64,000 nucleotides of DNA from a bacterium (GCA_016786595.1 JAEUWB010000058.1:1-64000), one strand, 5' to 3'. Shown: positions 8,334-17,064, counted from the first letter of the stretch. Notes: generated by a model not told the origin, from the letters alone. Numbers and translations are program-made.

Positions 8334-9500
8334 ATGGCAGCGTATAAATTGCGAATGCGTTATGCGAGAACTCTTAACCTACTACAGTTATTGGATAAGA
8401 AATCGTTTTTCCTTTTTGGACCTCGTTCTACCGGGAAGACCTCTCTCATCGAAGAGCAGCTTGGCGAAAAGGCGACGATTGTTGACTTACTAAACGCCGA
8501 CACTTTCATCCGACTCACAAACCGACCTTCCGAACTCGAACAGATTATCGAAGCAGGGGGCCAGAAACTCGTGGTCATCGATGAAGTTCAGAAACTGCCA
8601 GTTCTTCTGGATGAAGTGCATCGCCTGATCGAGAAAAAGAAAATCTGCTTCCTGCTCACCGGTAGTAGCGCTCGCAAACTCAAACACGGTGGGGCAAATA
8701 TGCTCGGCGGTCGGGCATGGGAGGCACGGCTCTTTCCTCTTGTTACCAAAGAGATCACCGATTTCGATCTCGACCGATATTTGCAGTTCGGTGGGTTACC
8801 ACAGGTGTATACTTCAGCACTCCCAAGCGAAGAGCTAAATGCGTATGTAAACGTTTATCTCAAAGAAGAGATTCAAGCTGAGGGGCTCGTGCGTGATGTT
8901 GGTCGTTTTACAAAGTTCCTTCATCTTGCCTCGCTCTCAACGGGAGAAGTGCTTAACTTCTCCAAACTCGCCAGTGATGTCGGTTCAGCGCCGTCAACTG
9001 TGATCGAACATTTTCGAATTTTAGAAGATACCCTCATCGGTTTTTTTATCGAACCCTGGGGACGGTCAAAAAAACGGAAAGAGATCTCCACAGCAAAATT
9101 TTATCTTTTCGACACCGGTGTGACGAATACTCTCGCGCGAGTAAAACATTTGGAGCGAAATTCGAATCTCTACGGACGAGCATTCGAGCAATTTATTGCA
9201 ATGGAATTGCGGGCAGCCTTATCTTACCACCGTGTGCCAGAAGAGCTTACTTTCTGGCGTACATACGAGAAACATGAAGTAGATTTTGTTATTGGAGAGC
9301 AGTTCGCTGTAGAGGTAAAAGCAACGGTAAAATCTTCCGACCGCGATGCAAAATCCTTGCGCCTCTTTGCTGATGAGACCTCTGTCCCGAGGCTCTATCT
9401 AGTCTCCCAAGACCCCATCGAACGGGTCGATGGTAGGTTGCACTTCATCCATTTTGAAAAATTTTTGAAAAATCTTTGGGATGGTAAATTATTCTCCTGA
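8334..9500 (+). CDS. AAA ATPase with C-terminal DUF4143
   Basis: A member of the widespread accessory family with an N-terminal AAA_14 ATPase and a C-terminal DUF4143 nuclease-like domain. Seen: Walker A FLFGPRSTGKTSLI near residue 24, Walker B KLVVIDEVQKLP, sensor LLTGSSARKLKHGGANMLGGRA, then a winged-helix-like stretch (LSTGEVLNFSKLASDVG) and a PD-(D/E)XK-like end (YEKHEVDFVIGEQFAVEVKAT). Start options are ATG at 8334 (used here), TTG at 8331 and ATG at 8355; the family usually begins near MRYARTLNL, which would favour 8355. Neighbours are a repeat copy and a fic gene, together forming an accessory island. Physiological role unknown. Confidence 0.88.
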   Translation: MAAYKLRMRYARTLNLLQLLDKKSFFLFGPRSTGKTSLIEEQLGEKATIVDLLNADTFIRLTNRPSELEQIIEAGGQKLVVIDEVQKLPVLLDEVHRLIEKKKICFLLTGSSARKLKHGGANMLGGRAWEARLFPLVTKEITDFDLDRYLQFGGLPQVYTSALPSEELNAYVNVYLKEEIQAEGLVRDVGRFTKFLHLASLSTGEVLNFSKLASDVGSAPSTVIEHFRILEDTLIGFFIEPWGRSKKRKEISTAKFYLFDTGVTNTLARVKHLERNSNLYGRAFEQFIAMELRAALSYHRVPEELTFWRTYEKHEVDFVIGEQFAVEVKATVKSSDRDAKSLRLFADETSVPRLYLVSQDPIERVDGRLHFIHFEKFLKNLWDGKLFS

Positions 9501-9506
9501 TTTTCA

Positions 9507-9655
9507 TTCAGAACAATTCAGGATTCTATGTAGTAAATAGTTAGATGCTCTAAGTAGCGCTTGCAACCAGTATAATCTAAAGCGTTTCTTAAGATATTTT
9601 TCTGTCTAGGCGTAGGCAAGGCTTTTGGGGCTACCCCAAAAAGTGAAACGCTCTA
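9507..9655 (-). repeat. Modular hairpin repeat, copy C (decayed, minus orientation)
   Basis: Read on the minus strand this stretch begins with TAGAGCGTTTCACTTTTT (9655 leftwards), runs to AAGAAACGCTTTA, continues with ATTATACTGGTTG, a remnant of module 4 (TTGCAAGCGCT) and a module 5 with an eroded stem but the conserved CATAGAATC loop. Modules 2 and 3 present in the copy at 23668-23888 are missing, so it carries an internal deletion. Within module 1 it has its own perfect inner hairpin TTTTGGGG / CCCCAAAA. It separates the DUF4143 and fic genes. Confidence 0.8.
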
Positions 9656-9768
9656 GTCTGTCGCCCTCCCTAGATACTCGCAATCGCCAAGAATAAACAA
9701 TGGTGGCGGAAGCTTAACAATCCAACATACCAATTAGCTTACCTAAATGGATAAAAAATGGATATATC

Positions 9769-10818
9769 ATGGAAACGGGCGCGTTAAAAATATCGCCAGA
9801 AATGCTCCGGCTGATCGCGGAGATCGATGAGTTCAAGGGAAGCTGGCGGACGCTGACAACGCTGGCCCCGGAAAAGCTGGCCGTGTTGAAGCGCGTCGCC
9901 ACCATCGAGAGCATCGGGTCTTCGACGCGCATCGAGGGATCGAAACTGACTGACGCGCAGGTCGAGACTTTGCTGGGGCGGCTAGAGACAAAGTCTTTCG
10001 TCAGTAGCGACGAACAGGAAGTCGCCGGATATGCCGCGGTCATGGACGTGGTGTTCGATACCCAGGCCTCCATCTTACTGACGGAAAATTATATAAAACA
10101 GCTTCACGCCATGTTGCTGTGCCATTCGATCAAGGACGAATGGCACAGGGGCGAATACAAGAAGCTGCCGAACAATGTCGAGGCGTTCGACCCGGACGGG
10201 AAAAGCATCGGCATCATCTTTCAGACCGCTTCGCCCTTCGATACGCCGTTCAAGATGCAAGAACTTGTCGCCTGGACGCGTGAGGCGATGACAGATCGCG
10301 CATGGCATCCGCTGATCGTCGTCGGGCTGTTCGTCGTAGTGTTCCTGGAAATCCATCCGTTCCAGGACGGCAACGGGCGGCTGTCGCGCGTGTTGACGAC
10401 GCTGCTGCTGCTCCAGGCGGGCTATTCCTATACGCCGTATTCGTCGCTGGAAAGCGTTATCGAAGCAAACAAGGAAGGCTATTATCTGGGGCTGCGGCGA
10501 ACGCAAGGAACGCTGACGCGTGACAAACCGGATTTCGAGCCGTGGCTGTTGTTCTTTATGCGGTCGCTGAAAAAACAAAAGGACCGGCTGGCGGAGAAGA
10601 TCGCACGGGAGCCTGGAGCGGAAGGGCTGCACCCGGACGCGATCAAGATTCTGGAGGAAGCGCGGCGCGCGGGGCGCATTACCACGGGCGAGGCGGAGAA
10701 GCTGACGGGCGCGCCTCGGCCGACTGTCAAGACGCGGCTGGCGGAGTTGGTGAAGCGCGGGCTTTTGATGCGCCAGGGGAAGGGCAGAGGGTCTTGGTAT
10801 GGATTGCCGCCCCGGTAG
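9769..10818 (+). CDS. Fic-domain protein (likely AMPylator) with C-terminal winged helix
   Basis: Fic enzymes transfer AMP or another nucleotide moiety to hydroxyl side chains of target proteins. The catalytic motif HPFQDGNGRLSR is intact near residue 196. An N-terminal inhibitory motif of the S/TxxxE(G/N) kind is seen in SSTRIEG near residue 49, marking a class II self-inhibited Fic. The end (ITTGEAEKLTGAPRPTVKTRLAELVKRGLLMR) is a winged helix-turn-helix. Length 349 is typical. The gene is strikingly GC-rich with G/C-ending codons, unlike all neighbours, so it was probably acquired recently. No antitoxin partner is visible. Confidence 0.92.
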   Translation: METGALKISPEMLRLIAEIDEFKGSWRTLTTLAPEKLAVLKRVATIESIGSSTRIEGSKLTDAQVETLLGRLETKSFVSSDEQEVAGYAAVMDVVFDTQASILLTENYIKQLHAMLLCHSIKDEWHRGEYKKLPNNVEAFDPDGKSIGIIFQTASPFDTPFKMQELVAWTREAMTDRAWHPLIVVGLFVVVFLEIHPFQDGNGRLSRVLTTLLLLQAGYSYTPYSSLESVIEANKEGYYLGLRRTQGTLTRDKPDFEPWLLFFMRSLKKQKDRLAEKIAREPGAEGLHPDAIKILEEARRAGRITTGEAEKLTGAPRPTVKTRLAELVKRGLLMRQGKGRGSWYGLPPR

Positions 10819-10844
10819 CCCGCGCTTATCCCGACGATACCGCG

Positions 10845-10966
10845 TTAAAGTCTCCTATCATGGTCAGCTACCAGATCCTCTAACGCCGCTCGTTGGAGCT
10901 TCTTATCGTACAGCTTGGTAGTTCTGGAGATTGTTGAGCCAAAGAACAATCCCGGTGCGGCTTTCG
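10845..10966 (-). pseudogene. Possible remnant of a tyrosine recombinase C-terminus
   Basis: On the minus strand this frame ends ISRTTKLYDKKLQRAALEDL followed by a short tail and a stop at 10845. The TTKLYD pattern resembles the C-terminal end of tyrosine recombinases (commonly RTTxLYDRR...L-E). Catalytic residues are not present because the preceding sequence is lost. The resemblance is short and could be chance; its position at the edge of the GC-rich fic insert makes it worth noting. Confidence 0.22.
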
Positions 10967-11041
10967 GCGATGATACTAAAAATTTCTTGAATAACCTCAG
11001 TTCTGAGATTTAATCAGATAGATAATCTGTCTTTTTCAAAA

Positions 11042-11077
11042 CTCACATGAACTCGCTATTTACTATGTGAGATAGCG
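11042..11077. repeat. Interleaved inverted repeats
   Basis: CTCACAT (11042-11048) pairs with ATGTGAG (11065-11071) and CGCTAT (11054-11059) pairs with ATAGCG (11072-11077). The order 1-2-1'-2' makes the two stems alternatives rather than a single hairpin. It lies just downstream of the minus-strand helicase gene and could affect its transcript end. Confidence 0.4.
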
Positions 11078-11142
11078 TGAGATTATGTGAAAAAAGTGAA
11101 GATTTCTCTGCTACTAAATTATTTCTGAACAAAATTAGTATC

Positions 11143-13200
11143 TTAATAAGCGTGATTTCTGCCAGAAATTAACTCGACTGGAATGTCTCTTAAAAATCTA
11201 GACGGTATGCCGCCAAACCAAGAATTTCCGCGATAGGCCTGACGATCGGCAGCACAAGAAATAAATAGTTTTTTACGTGCACGAGTAATTCCCACATAAC
11301 AAAGTCTGCGCTCTTCCTCAGACTCTCGAGGATTATCGAGCGAGCGCACGTGCGGCAATAAACCTTCCTCGAGCCCAACCATAAAGACGGAATTAAACTC
11401 CAGGCCCTTAGCTAAGTGTAGTGTCATCATCAAGACTGGTCCAGTAAACTTCTTAGCATTTTCACCTTGAGAACTTGTATCGTTTTCTTGGTCGGTTGCA
11501 AGATTGGCGCGATCTAAAAATCCAACAATTGACGGCGTTAAGCCTTCCTCAATACTAGCACGCACGAATTCGACGGCGACGTTTAAAAGCTCCATAATGT
11601 TCTCTTTCCGAGCTTCAGCTTCAGGTGTTTCTTCCTTGTCGAGCTTCGAAAGATACTGCGACTTATGGGCCAAAGTATTTAAAAAATGCGCCAAGATTTG
11701 CGTGCGATCATCAATCCCTCGGCACTCTTCTGCAAGTTGCAACAATACACTGTCGACTCGCACCGCCTCATCAATAAAGCCAGAAATTAATTCGTGAAAC
11801 TCACGAAAGCGATTTTTATTTGCCGTGCTAATAAAGCTACTTGCACCTGACTTTAGGCCTTCACGCAAAGCTTCAAAGAGTGAGAGTTTGCTCTCGTCTG
11901 CATATTTAATCAGGTTATTAATCGAATTCGCACCAAGTCCGCGCGTAGGAGTGTTAATGATGCGTAAAAATGACTCGTTATCTCTCGGGTTAATACTAAG
12001 CTTTGCATAAGCGAGGATATCTTTGATTTCCTTACGCTCATAGAAGCGTCTGCCGCCGATAATCACATAAGGAATTGCGTATTCAAGTAGGCATTCTTCG
12101 AGTGCGCGTGAGAGCGCGTTAGTGCGATAGAAAATTGCGATCTCACTAGAGTTTACACCCTGGTCGACAAGGCGCAGCACTTCACGCGCAACAAACTCCG
12201 CCTCATCACGTTCATCTTCACCTTTAAAAAACGAAATTTTCTCGCCCGCTTCATTCTCAGTGCGCAGTTGCTTATCTTGGCGTCTAGTATTCTTAGAAAT
12301 CACAGCCTGGGCTGCATTTAAGATTGTTTTAGTTGAACGATAGTTCTGCGAAAGGGTAATAATTTTTGCTTCAGGAAAGTCACGCTTAAAGTTTAAAATA
12401 TTCTCAATTGTCGCACCACGAAAAGCATAAATTGACTGATCGTCATCGCCGACAACGCACAAATTGTGATTTTCTTCAGTCAATAATCGAATTAACTGAT
12501 ATTGCACACGATTGGTGTCTTGATACTCATCAATCAGAAAGTAGCGGAAATGTTCTTGGTACTGTTGCAAAACATCTGGAGCTAAACGAAAGAGCGTCAC
12601 AACATTACAAATTAAATCGCCAAAATCCATGGCATCGGCTGTTTTTAGTTCTCGCTGATAACTCTCATATAATTCAGCAATTAATTCCGCCTGTGGCCCG
12701 CGCGCCCAGTTATTTTTTCTCAGGTCATCAGGAAATAAATATTCATTCTTGGCACGGTCAATCTGCGACATCACGGCACGTGGTTCAATTAAACGAGAGT
12801 CAATATTTTTCCTTTTAAAGACGCGCTTCATCGCTCCTTGAGAGTCACCATCGTCGTAAATCACAAAGCGCTTAGAATAATCGAGCATTTCTGCATGCGT
12901 GCGTAAAATGCGCACACACATTGAATGGAAAGTCGAAACCCAACTCGGCGGACGTTCCCTTGAGAACAGGCCCGCTACACGTTCTTTCATTTCACGTGCA
13001 GCCTTATTCGTAAAAGTCACGGCTAGAATTCTCTCTGGAGCAACATCCTGAGTTAAAACTAAATGTGCAATTCGTCGTGTCAAAACACGAGTCTTACCAC
13101 TTCCAGCTCCAGCAAAAACCAAAAGCGGACCATCAACCGTAGTGACAGCTTCGAGTTGTTCTGGATTTAAATTTTTTAAATGCTCGCTAACTTGAATCAC
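11143..13200 (-). CDS. UvrD/PcrA-type superfamily 1 DNA helicase
   Basis: A 3'-5' DNA helicase of repair and replication-fork maintenance. All superfamily 1A motifs are visible: Q-motif LNPEQLEAVTT, Walker A AGAGSGKTR near residue 33, motif Ia AVTFTNKAAREMKERV, Walker B FLIDEYQDTN, motif III VVGDDDQSIYAFRGA, motif IV LSQNYRST, motif V MTLHLAKGLEF and motif VI YVGITRARKKL. Length 685 is close to PcrA/UvrD, with a shorter C-terminal tail. The start is a GTG at 13200, chosen because the conserved N-terminal LNPEQ region follows directly. It is monocistronic. Confidence 0.95.
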   Translation of the reverse strand: MIQVSEHLKNLNPEQLEAVTTVDGPLLVFAGAGSGKTRVLTRRIAHLVLTQDVAPERILAVTFTNKAAREMKERVAGLFSRERPPSWVSTFHSMCVRILRTHAEMLDYSKRFVIYDDGDSQGAMKRVFKRKNIDSRLIEPRAVMSQIDRAKNEYLFPDDLRKNNWARGPQAELIAELYESYQRELKTADAMDFGDLICNVVTLFRLAPDVLQQYQEHFRYFLIDEYQDTNRVQYQLIRLLTEENHNLCVVGDDDQSIYAFRGATIENILNFKRDFPEAKIITLSQNYRSTKTILNAAQAVISKNTRRQDKQLRTENEAGEKISFFKGEDERDEAEFVAREVLRLVDQGVNSSEIAIFYRTNALSRALEECLLEYAIPYVIIGGRRFYERKEIKDILAYAKLSINPRDNESFLRIINTPTRGLGANSINNLIKYADESKLSLFEALREGLKSGASSFISTANKNRFREFHELISGFIDEAVRVDSVLLQLAEECRGIDDRTQILAHFLNTLAHKSQYLSKLDKEETPEAEARKENIMELLNVAVEFVRASIEEGLTPSIVGFLDRANLATDQENDTSSQGENAKKFTGPVLMMTLHLAKGLEFNSVFMVGLEEGLLPHVRSLDNPRESEEERRLCYVGITRARKKLFISCAADRQAYRGNSWFGGIPSRFLRDIPVELISGRNHAY

Positions 13201-13238
13201 GAATGGGCAGTAGCTGATTCATCTGAATCAAACAAGAA

Positions 13239-13266
13239 GAGCTCTAAATCTGAGTATTTAGAGCTC
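13239..13266 (-). terminator. Strong hairpin, probable terminator
   Basis: A perfect 11-bp stem GAGCTCTAAAT / ATTTAGAGCTC with a six-base loop. On the minus strand it is followed by TTCTTGTTTGATT, a moderately T-rich tail, and would end the transcript of the small gene at 13315-13539. The plus-strand side also has TCTCTTTT, so it may act both ways. Confidence 0.55.
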
Positions 13267-13314
13267 TCTCTTTTAGAGGGTTAATAAAAATAAGTTGGAA
13301 ACTGATTTAATTTC

Positions 13315-13539
13315 TTAAAACTGTTGGCGGCTGAGAGATTTTTTCGGCAAGAATAGACTTTTACCTACTTGAGATGAACACCAAAGCGGCACTAAAAATC
13401 TATCTCTCAAAGCTTCATTCCCGTTTTCGATTGCTTGCGGGTTAATCACTATTAACCGAGCAAAATAGCAAAGAATTGTAGCTAACGTTGCAAGTTGGAA
13501 AACTATTAGAGGGTCTCGTAAGATAATTTCCTGTATCAT
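13315..13539 (-). CDS. Small hypothetical membrane protein (74 aa)
   Basis: I do not recognise this product. A hydrophobic span at about residues 9-32 (LIVFQLATLATILCYFARLIVI) suggests one membrane segment, followed by a charged middle and a basic end (LPKKSLSRQQF). Support for a real gene: a strong Shine-Dalgarno GGGAG seven bases before the ATG and a hairpin terminator just downstream at 13239-13266. It lies alone between uvrD and rlmE. Confidence 0.5.
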   Translation of the reverse strand: MIQEIILRDPLIVFQLATLATILCYFARLIVINPQAIENGNEALRDRFLVPLWCSSQVGKSLFLPKKSLSRQQF

Positions 13540-13662
13540 TTCCTTTCTCCCGCAAATTGGATAATAAAAAAGCAGTTTACTGCGAACTCAATGGCAAATA
13601 GTAAGTAGCTGCTTTCTATTTTGATTATATAGAAAAAGAATAGAATAAAGTCAATAGAAAAA

Positions 13663-14298
13663 ATGTCTGGCAAATATAACAGAAAGGATCACTTATATAA
13701 TCGAGCAAAATCAGAGGGTTATAGATCTAGGGCAGCATATAAACTTCAAGAGCTACAGAAAAAGTATAGAATTTTTCACTTATCTGACTCAGTTCTCGAC
13801 CTGGGTTGCTTTCCAGGTGGATGGTCGCAAGTAGCTTCTGAGTTTATCGGCCCCAAGGGAATAGTCCTTGGAGTAGACCTTAAGGCGGTAGAGCCCCTGA
13901 CGAGCGCAGTAAACCAGTCCCCTGTCCACTTTGTCATGGCAGATATTTTCGACCCAGCCACATTTGATTTCACCTCACTGCCCAGTGATTGGTCCCAAGC
14001 ATTAGCAGCAAAGTTTAATGTTTTCATTTCCGATCTAAGCCCCTCACTTAGCGGCGTTAAAGACCGTGATATTGCCCAAAGCGTTGAGCTTGTAGCAAAA
14101 GTATTTGCGCTAGCTAAAACTTTACTTAAACCACAGGGAACAGTTGTAGCAAAAATATTTCCTGCCCCTGAAACAGATGAATTGATTAAGGAGCTTAAGG
14201 GCAATTTTTCACAAATTACTCGTGCGCACTTGAAGGCAACGCGCGATACTTCGTCTGAGTTTTACATCGTTGCGCAAAAATATCTGGCGAGGAATTAA
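13663..14298 (+). CDS. rlmE: 23S rRNA 2'-O-methyltransferase RlmE (FtsJ/RrmJ)
   Basis: Methylates the 2'-OH of U2552 (E. coli numbering) in the ribosomal A-loop, using S-adenosylmethionine. The Rossmann SAM site VLDLGCFPGGWSQVA lies near residue 44. The K-D-K-E catalytic tetrad appears as SRAAYKLQEL, FISDLSPSLSG, VVAKIF and SSEFYIVA. Length 211 matches the family. A TATATA-containing AT-rich leader lies just upstream. The stop is six bases before the mlaE start and its AGGA may serve as mlaE's ribosome binding site, so rlmE and mlaEF are probably co-transcribed. Confidence 0.94.
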   Translation: MSGKYNRKDHLYNRAKSEGYRSRAAYKLQELQKKYRIFHLSDSVLDLGCFPGGWSQVASEFIGPKGIVLGVDLKAVEPLTSAVNQSPVHFVMADIFDPATFDFTSLPSDWSQALAAKFNVFISDLSPSLSGVKDRDIAQSVELVAKVFALAKTLLKPQGTVVAKIFPAPETDELIKELKGNFSQITRAHLKATRDTSSEFYIVAQKYLARN

Positions 14299-14303
14299 AA
14301 TCA

Positions 14304-15110
14304 ATGTCTCTGGAAATGACTCAAGCTAAACCGTTTTTTATTTCACGCCTCGGAGCATCGGCAATCGAATCCCTAGAGAATCTAGGGAATGCGACAATTT
14401 TTTTATTGAAGATCATGCTGCGCTCCCTAACTCCACCCTACCGCCTAAAACTTGTAATCGATCAGCTTTATGTAGTGGGCTTTCAATCGCTTTCAGTGAT
14501 TACGCTTGTGGCAATTTTTACGGGTGCAGTGCTGGCAGTCCAAGGCGAATATACTTTGTCAAAATTTGGGGCCACTGCCTACACTGGCCCCGCTGTTGCC
14601 TTGAGCTTAATTCGGGAGCTTGGTCCCGTGCTCACTGCCTTGATGGTAATTGGCCGCGCTGGCTCTGCAATGACTGCGGAACTTGGGATTATGAAGATCA
14701 CTGAGCAAACCGACGCACTTGTGTCGATGGGGGTAGATCCGCTGCGCTATTTAATTGTCCCACGCTTCTTAGCTTGCTTGATCGCTGTTCCCCTGTTGGC
14801 CTCAATTTTTAATGTAGTTGGAATCCTTGGCGGGTATTTGGTTGCTACGGCAACACTAGATCTTTCTTCGGGAACATTTATTTCGCAAATGGTTCAGGCA
14901 ATTCGTGATGTCGATGTAAATTCTGGTTTAGTAAAATCAATCTGTTTTGGGCTCTGTATCGGATGGATTGCCTCCTACAAGGGTTACACCTCCGGCTTAG
15001 GTGCTGTCGGCGTTAACCGAGCAACAACGCAATCGGTTGTCACAGCCTCTGTTACAATTCTAGTGCTCGATTACTTCTTAACATCAATTCTTACGCAAGT
15101 GTTCATGTAG
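14304..15110 (+). CDS. mlaE: MlaE-type ABC transporter permease
   Basis: Inner-membrane permease of the Mla system, which moves phospholipids between the membranes and preserves outer-membrane asymmetry. The 268 residues include about five to six membrane spans and family signatures: FTGAVLAVQGEYTLSKFGA, then LIRELGPVLTALMVIGRAGSAMTAELGIMKITEQTDAL near residue 95 and GCIGWIAS-like SICFGLCIGWIASYKGY near the end. mlaF follows with a one-base gap. No STAS-domain MlaB is present in the cluster. Confidence 0.94.
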   Translation: MSLEMTQAKPFFISRLGASAIESLENLGNATIFLLKIMLRSLTPPYRLKLVIDQLYVVGFQSLSVITLVAIFTGAVLAVQGEYTLSKFGATAYTGPAVALSLIRELGPVLTALMVIGRAGSAMTAELGIMKITEQTDALVSMGVDPLRYLIVPRFLACLIAVPLLASIFNVVGILGGYLVATATLDLSSGTFISQMVQAIRDVDVNSGLVKSICFGLCIGWIASYKGYTSGLGAVGVNRATTQSVVTASVTILVLDYFLTSILTQVFM

Positions 15111-15111
15111 A

Positions 15112-15855
15112 ATGATTTCTATTCAAGCTGTTTCCAAACGTTTTGGCACCTTGCAAGTTCTCTCGAACATCTCACTTGAAATTGAAAGTGGAACGACAAC
15201 GGCAATTGTTGGTCCAAGCGGCACGGGCAAGAGCGTTTTAATTAAGATCATCATGGGGCTGCTCGAACCAGACACTGGCCAAGTGCGGATTAACAGCACC
15301 TCAATTACTCAAGCCGATGAATCCACACGTAATCAATTACGTAAACGCATGGGGGTATTATTTCAGCGTGCAGCTTTATTCGACTCTTTAACACTACTTG
15401 AAAACGTCGCCTTCCCGCTTCAAGCTCATCAAATCTGTTCAGAAAAAGAAGCCTACGAGCGCGCCTGGGCAAAGCTTGAAGATGTCTCCCTAACTAAGCA
15501 CGCAAATTCACTTCCTGGAGAAGTCTCGATTGGTATGCGCAAACGTGCTGGCATCGCACGTGCCCTTGTAACCAACCCCGAGCTTGTGCTTTTCGATGAA
15601 CCAAACACGGGGCTTGATCCCGAAACCGGACAAGAAATCTATGATTTAATTAAAGAGACTAGCGAGCGTTATCATTTTACTGGCCTCGTAATTAGTCATG
15701 AAATCCCGGAAGTTTTTCAAGTTTGCTCGCGCGTAGTTGTGCTTTTTGGTGGTCAAATCGAATTTGACGGCAACATTGCCGAGTTTAACAATTCTTCAAG
15801 TGCAGTGGTGAGGCAATTTGCCCAAGGTTTAATCGAAGGACCAATTACGATTTGA
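15112..15855 (+). CDS. mlaF: MlaF-type ABC transporter ATPase
   Basis: Energises the MlaE permease. Walker A GPSGTGKSVLIK near residue 33, Q-loop VLFQRAALFDSLT, Walker B ELVLFDEPNTGLDP and the switch His in LVISHEIPEV are all intact. The ABC signature, LSGGM in E. coli MlaF, is altered here to VSIGM (PGEVSIGMRKRAGIARAL), an odd change at a residue set that contacts ATP. Length 247 is normal. It starts one base after the mlaE stop and ends the first half of the cluster; the remaining mla genes resume after an asparaginase gene. Confidence 0.93.
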   Translation: MISIQAVSKRFGTLQVLSNISLEIESGTTTAIVGPSGTGKSVLIKIIMGLLEPDTGQVRINSTSITQADESTRNQLRKRMGVLFQRAALFDSLTLLENVAFPLQAHQICSEKEAYERAWAKLEDVSLTKHANSLPGEVSIGMRKRAGIARALVTNPELVLFDEPNTGLDPETGQEIYDLIKETSERYHFTGLVISHEIPEVFQVCSRVVVLFGGQIEFDGNIAEFNNSSSAVVRQFAQGLIEGPITI

Positions 15856-15972
15856 TAGTTATGTTAACGTTTAGATCTTATTCAGAATATTATAGTTTGC
15901 CCAGTACTTGATTAAATCATAAAAAGGTTTAAAGTCAGAGCTTGGGATAAACAAATCGTAGGGGATCGTCAA

Positions 15973-17064
15973 TTGACTCCGACTATTGGTATCGTAATTG
16001 CAGGTGGAACAATCTTAATGGAGCGCAATCAAGTTGGCGCTCTGATACCAGCCAAAGATCCCTTCGCCAGATTTACCGAATCATACGGAAAAACATTAAA
16101 TACAATTACCAATTCAAAAATCAGCTTAGTCGTCAATAAAGATAGTTCGAATTTAACGCCCTCTGATTGGGAAGAAATCAACGCTGCAATTTATAAATTT
16201 ATCTGCGACCCTGAAGTTTCAGGTGTTGTCGTCGTGCATGGCACAGATACTCTAGCCTATAGTGCCGCTGCCGCTGCTTTTGCCCTGGGGCCAAATTTAA
16301 ATAAACCGGTTGTTTTCACTGGCGCGCAAGCTGCTCCGGATGTTGCGGCAGGTGATGCGGAAATTAATTTAATCAATTCAGCGCAAGTTGCGCTTTCGCA
16401 ATTAGCTGAAGTCGCAATTGTTTTTGACCGCTGCATTATCCGTGGAGTTTCGGGATCGAAAACCGATGAACGTAGTTATCGTGCCTTTCGATCGGTAAAT
16501 ATGCCCGCCGGGTTAGGCACGGTGACAGCTCACGGAGTAGAGTTAAGCCCCTTAGCAAAGAGGCGTGTTGAACCTAAGCTTGAAAAACCAGTTCAATTTT
16601 TGAATAACTTTTCTAACCGCGTAATTTCACTACAACATTCGCCAAATAACACGCTTAATTGCGATCACTTTAAATATTTTCTTGAAATCCCAGATCCTGA
16701 GAATCAAGGCCTTGCCTACTATCGCGCGATTATTATTACCGCCTTAGGGGCTGGAAATGTTGCTGAACCTTGGATTGATTTCATTCAAGAAGCAACTAAG
16801 CGTGGAATCGCGGTGATCTTAACTAGTCCTTTCCCTGGGCATTCAACGCTCAACAGCGATTACGATGCTGGCTATAAAGCTGTCCAGGCTGGGGCATTAC
16901 CTACAGGTAACCTCACGCATGAAGCAGTTAAAGCTAAAGCTCCTTGGGCGATTGGTTGTTTACTCAAGAACGGCCAGAAGCACGGATACGATTTCATCAA
17001 AGCGCTAGGTGAGACCCTGAACCTCCCCTATATTGGCGAAACTGGCGAAGCGATTAAAGCATAA
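15973..17064 (+). CDS. L-asparaginase family protein
   Basis: Predicted amidohydrolase making aspartate and ammonia from asparagine. Both threonine motifs are visible: the N-terminal IVIAGGTILM with the nucleophilic Thr near residue 13, and VVVVHGTDTLAYSAA near residue 93; the VVFTGAQ segment and the C-terminal domain (GAGNVAEPWIDFI, VILTSPFPGHSTLNSDYDAG) follow. Length 363 fits the family, and no signal peptide is present, so it should be cytoplasmic. The start is a TTG at 15973, chosen because AGGGGAT lies seven bases upstream and MTPTIGIVIAGG follows directly. It is inserted between mlaF and mlaD. Confidence 0.88.
   Translation: MTPTIGIVIAGGTILMERNQVGALIPAKDPFARFTESYGKTLNTITNSKISLVVNKDSSNLTPSDWEEINAAIYKFICDPEVSGVVVVHGTDTLAYSAAAAAFALGPNLNKPVVFTGAQAAPDVAAGDAEINLINSAQVALSQLAEVAIVFDRCIIRGVSGSKTDERSYRAFRSVNMPAGLGTVTAHGVELSPLAKRRVEPKLEKPVQFLNNFSNRVISLQHSPNNTLNCDHFKYFLEIPDPENQGLAYYRAIIITALGAGNVAEPWIDFIQEATKRGIAVILTSPFPGHSTLNSDYDAGYKAVQAGALPTGNLTHEAVKAKAPWAIGCLLKNGQKHGYDFIKALGETLNLPYIGETGEAIKA

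Larger units (their letters stand above)
10819..11142. other. Intergenic scar between fic and uvrD
   Basis: The first ~140 bases remain GC-rich like fic and then shift abruptly to AT-rich sequence near 10970, consistent with the edge of an inserted segment. No intact gene is visible. A minus-strand frame at 10845-10966 may be a recombinase remnant (separate entry). The AT-rich part contains interleaved inverted repeats at 11042-11077. Confidence 0.5.

Noticed and set aside
10075-10632. A 185-codon open frame antisense to fic
   Set aside because: It arises from GC-rich codon bias of fic on the opposite strand; the product is Arg/Gln/Pro-rich and lacks domain features, while fic carries complete motifs.
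11042-11077. An H-type pseudoknot
   Set aside because: The two 3' strands are contiguous with no connecting loop across a 7-bp stem, which is geometrically unlikely; alternative hairpins are a simpler reading.
13239-13266. Membership of the GAGCTCTAAAT hairpin in the modular repeat family
   Set aside because: It shares only the short TCTAAA/TTTAGA words; the ends and order of the family are missing.
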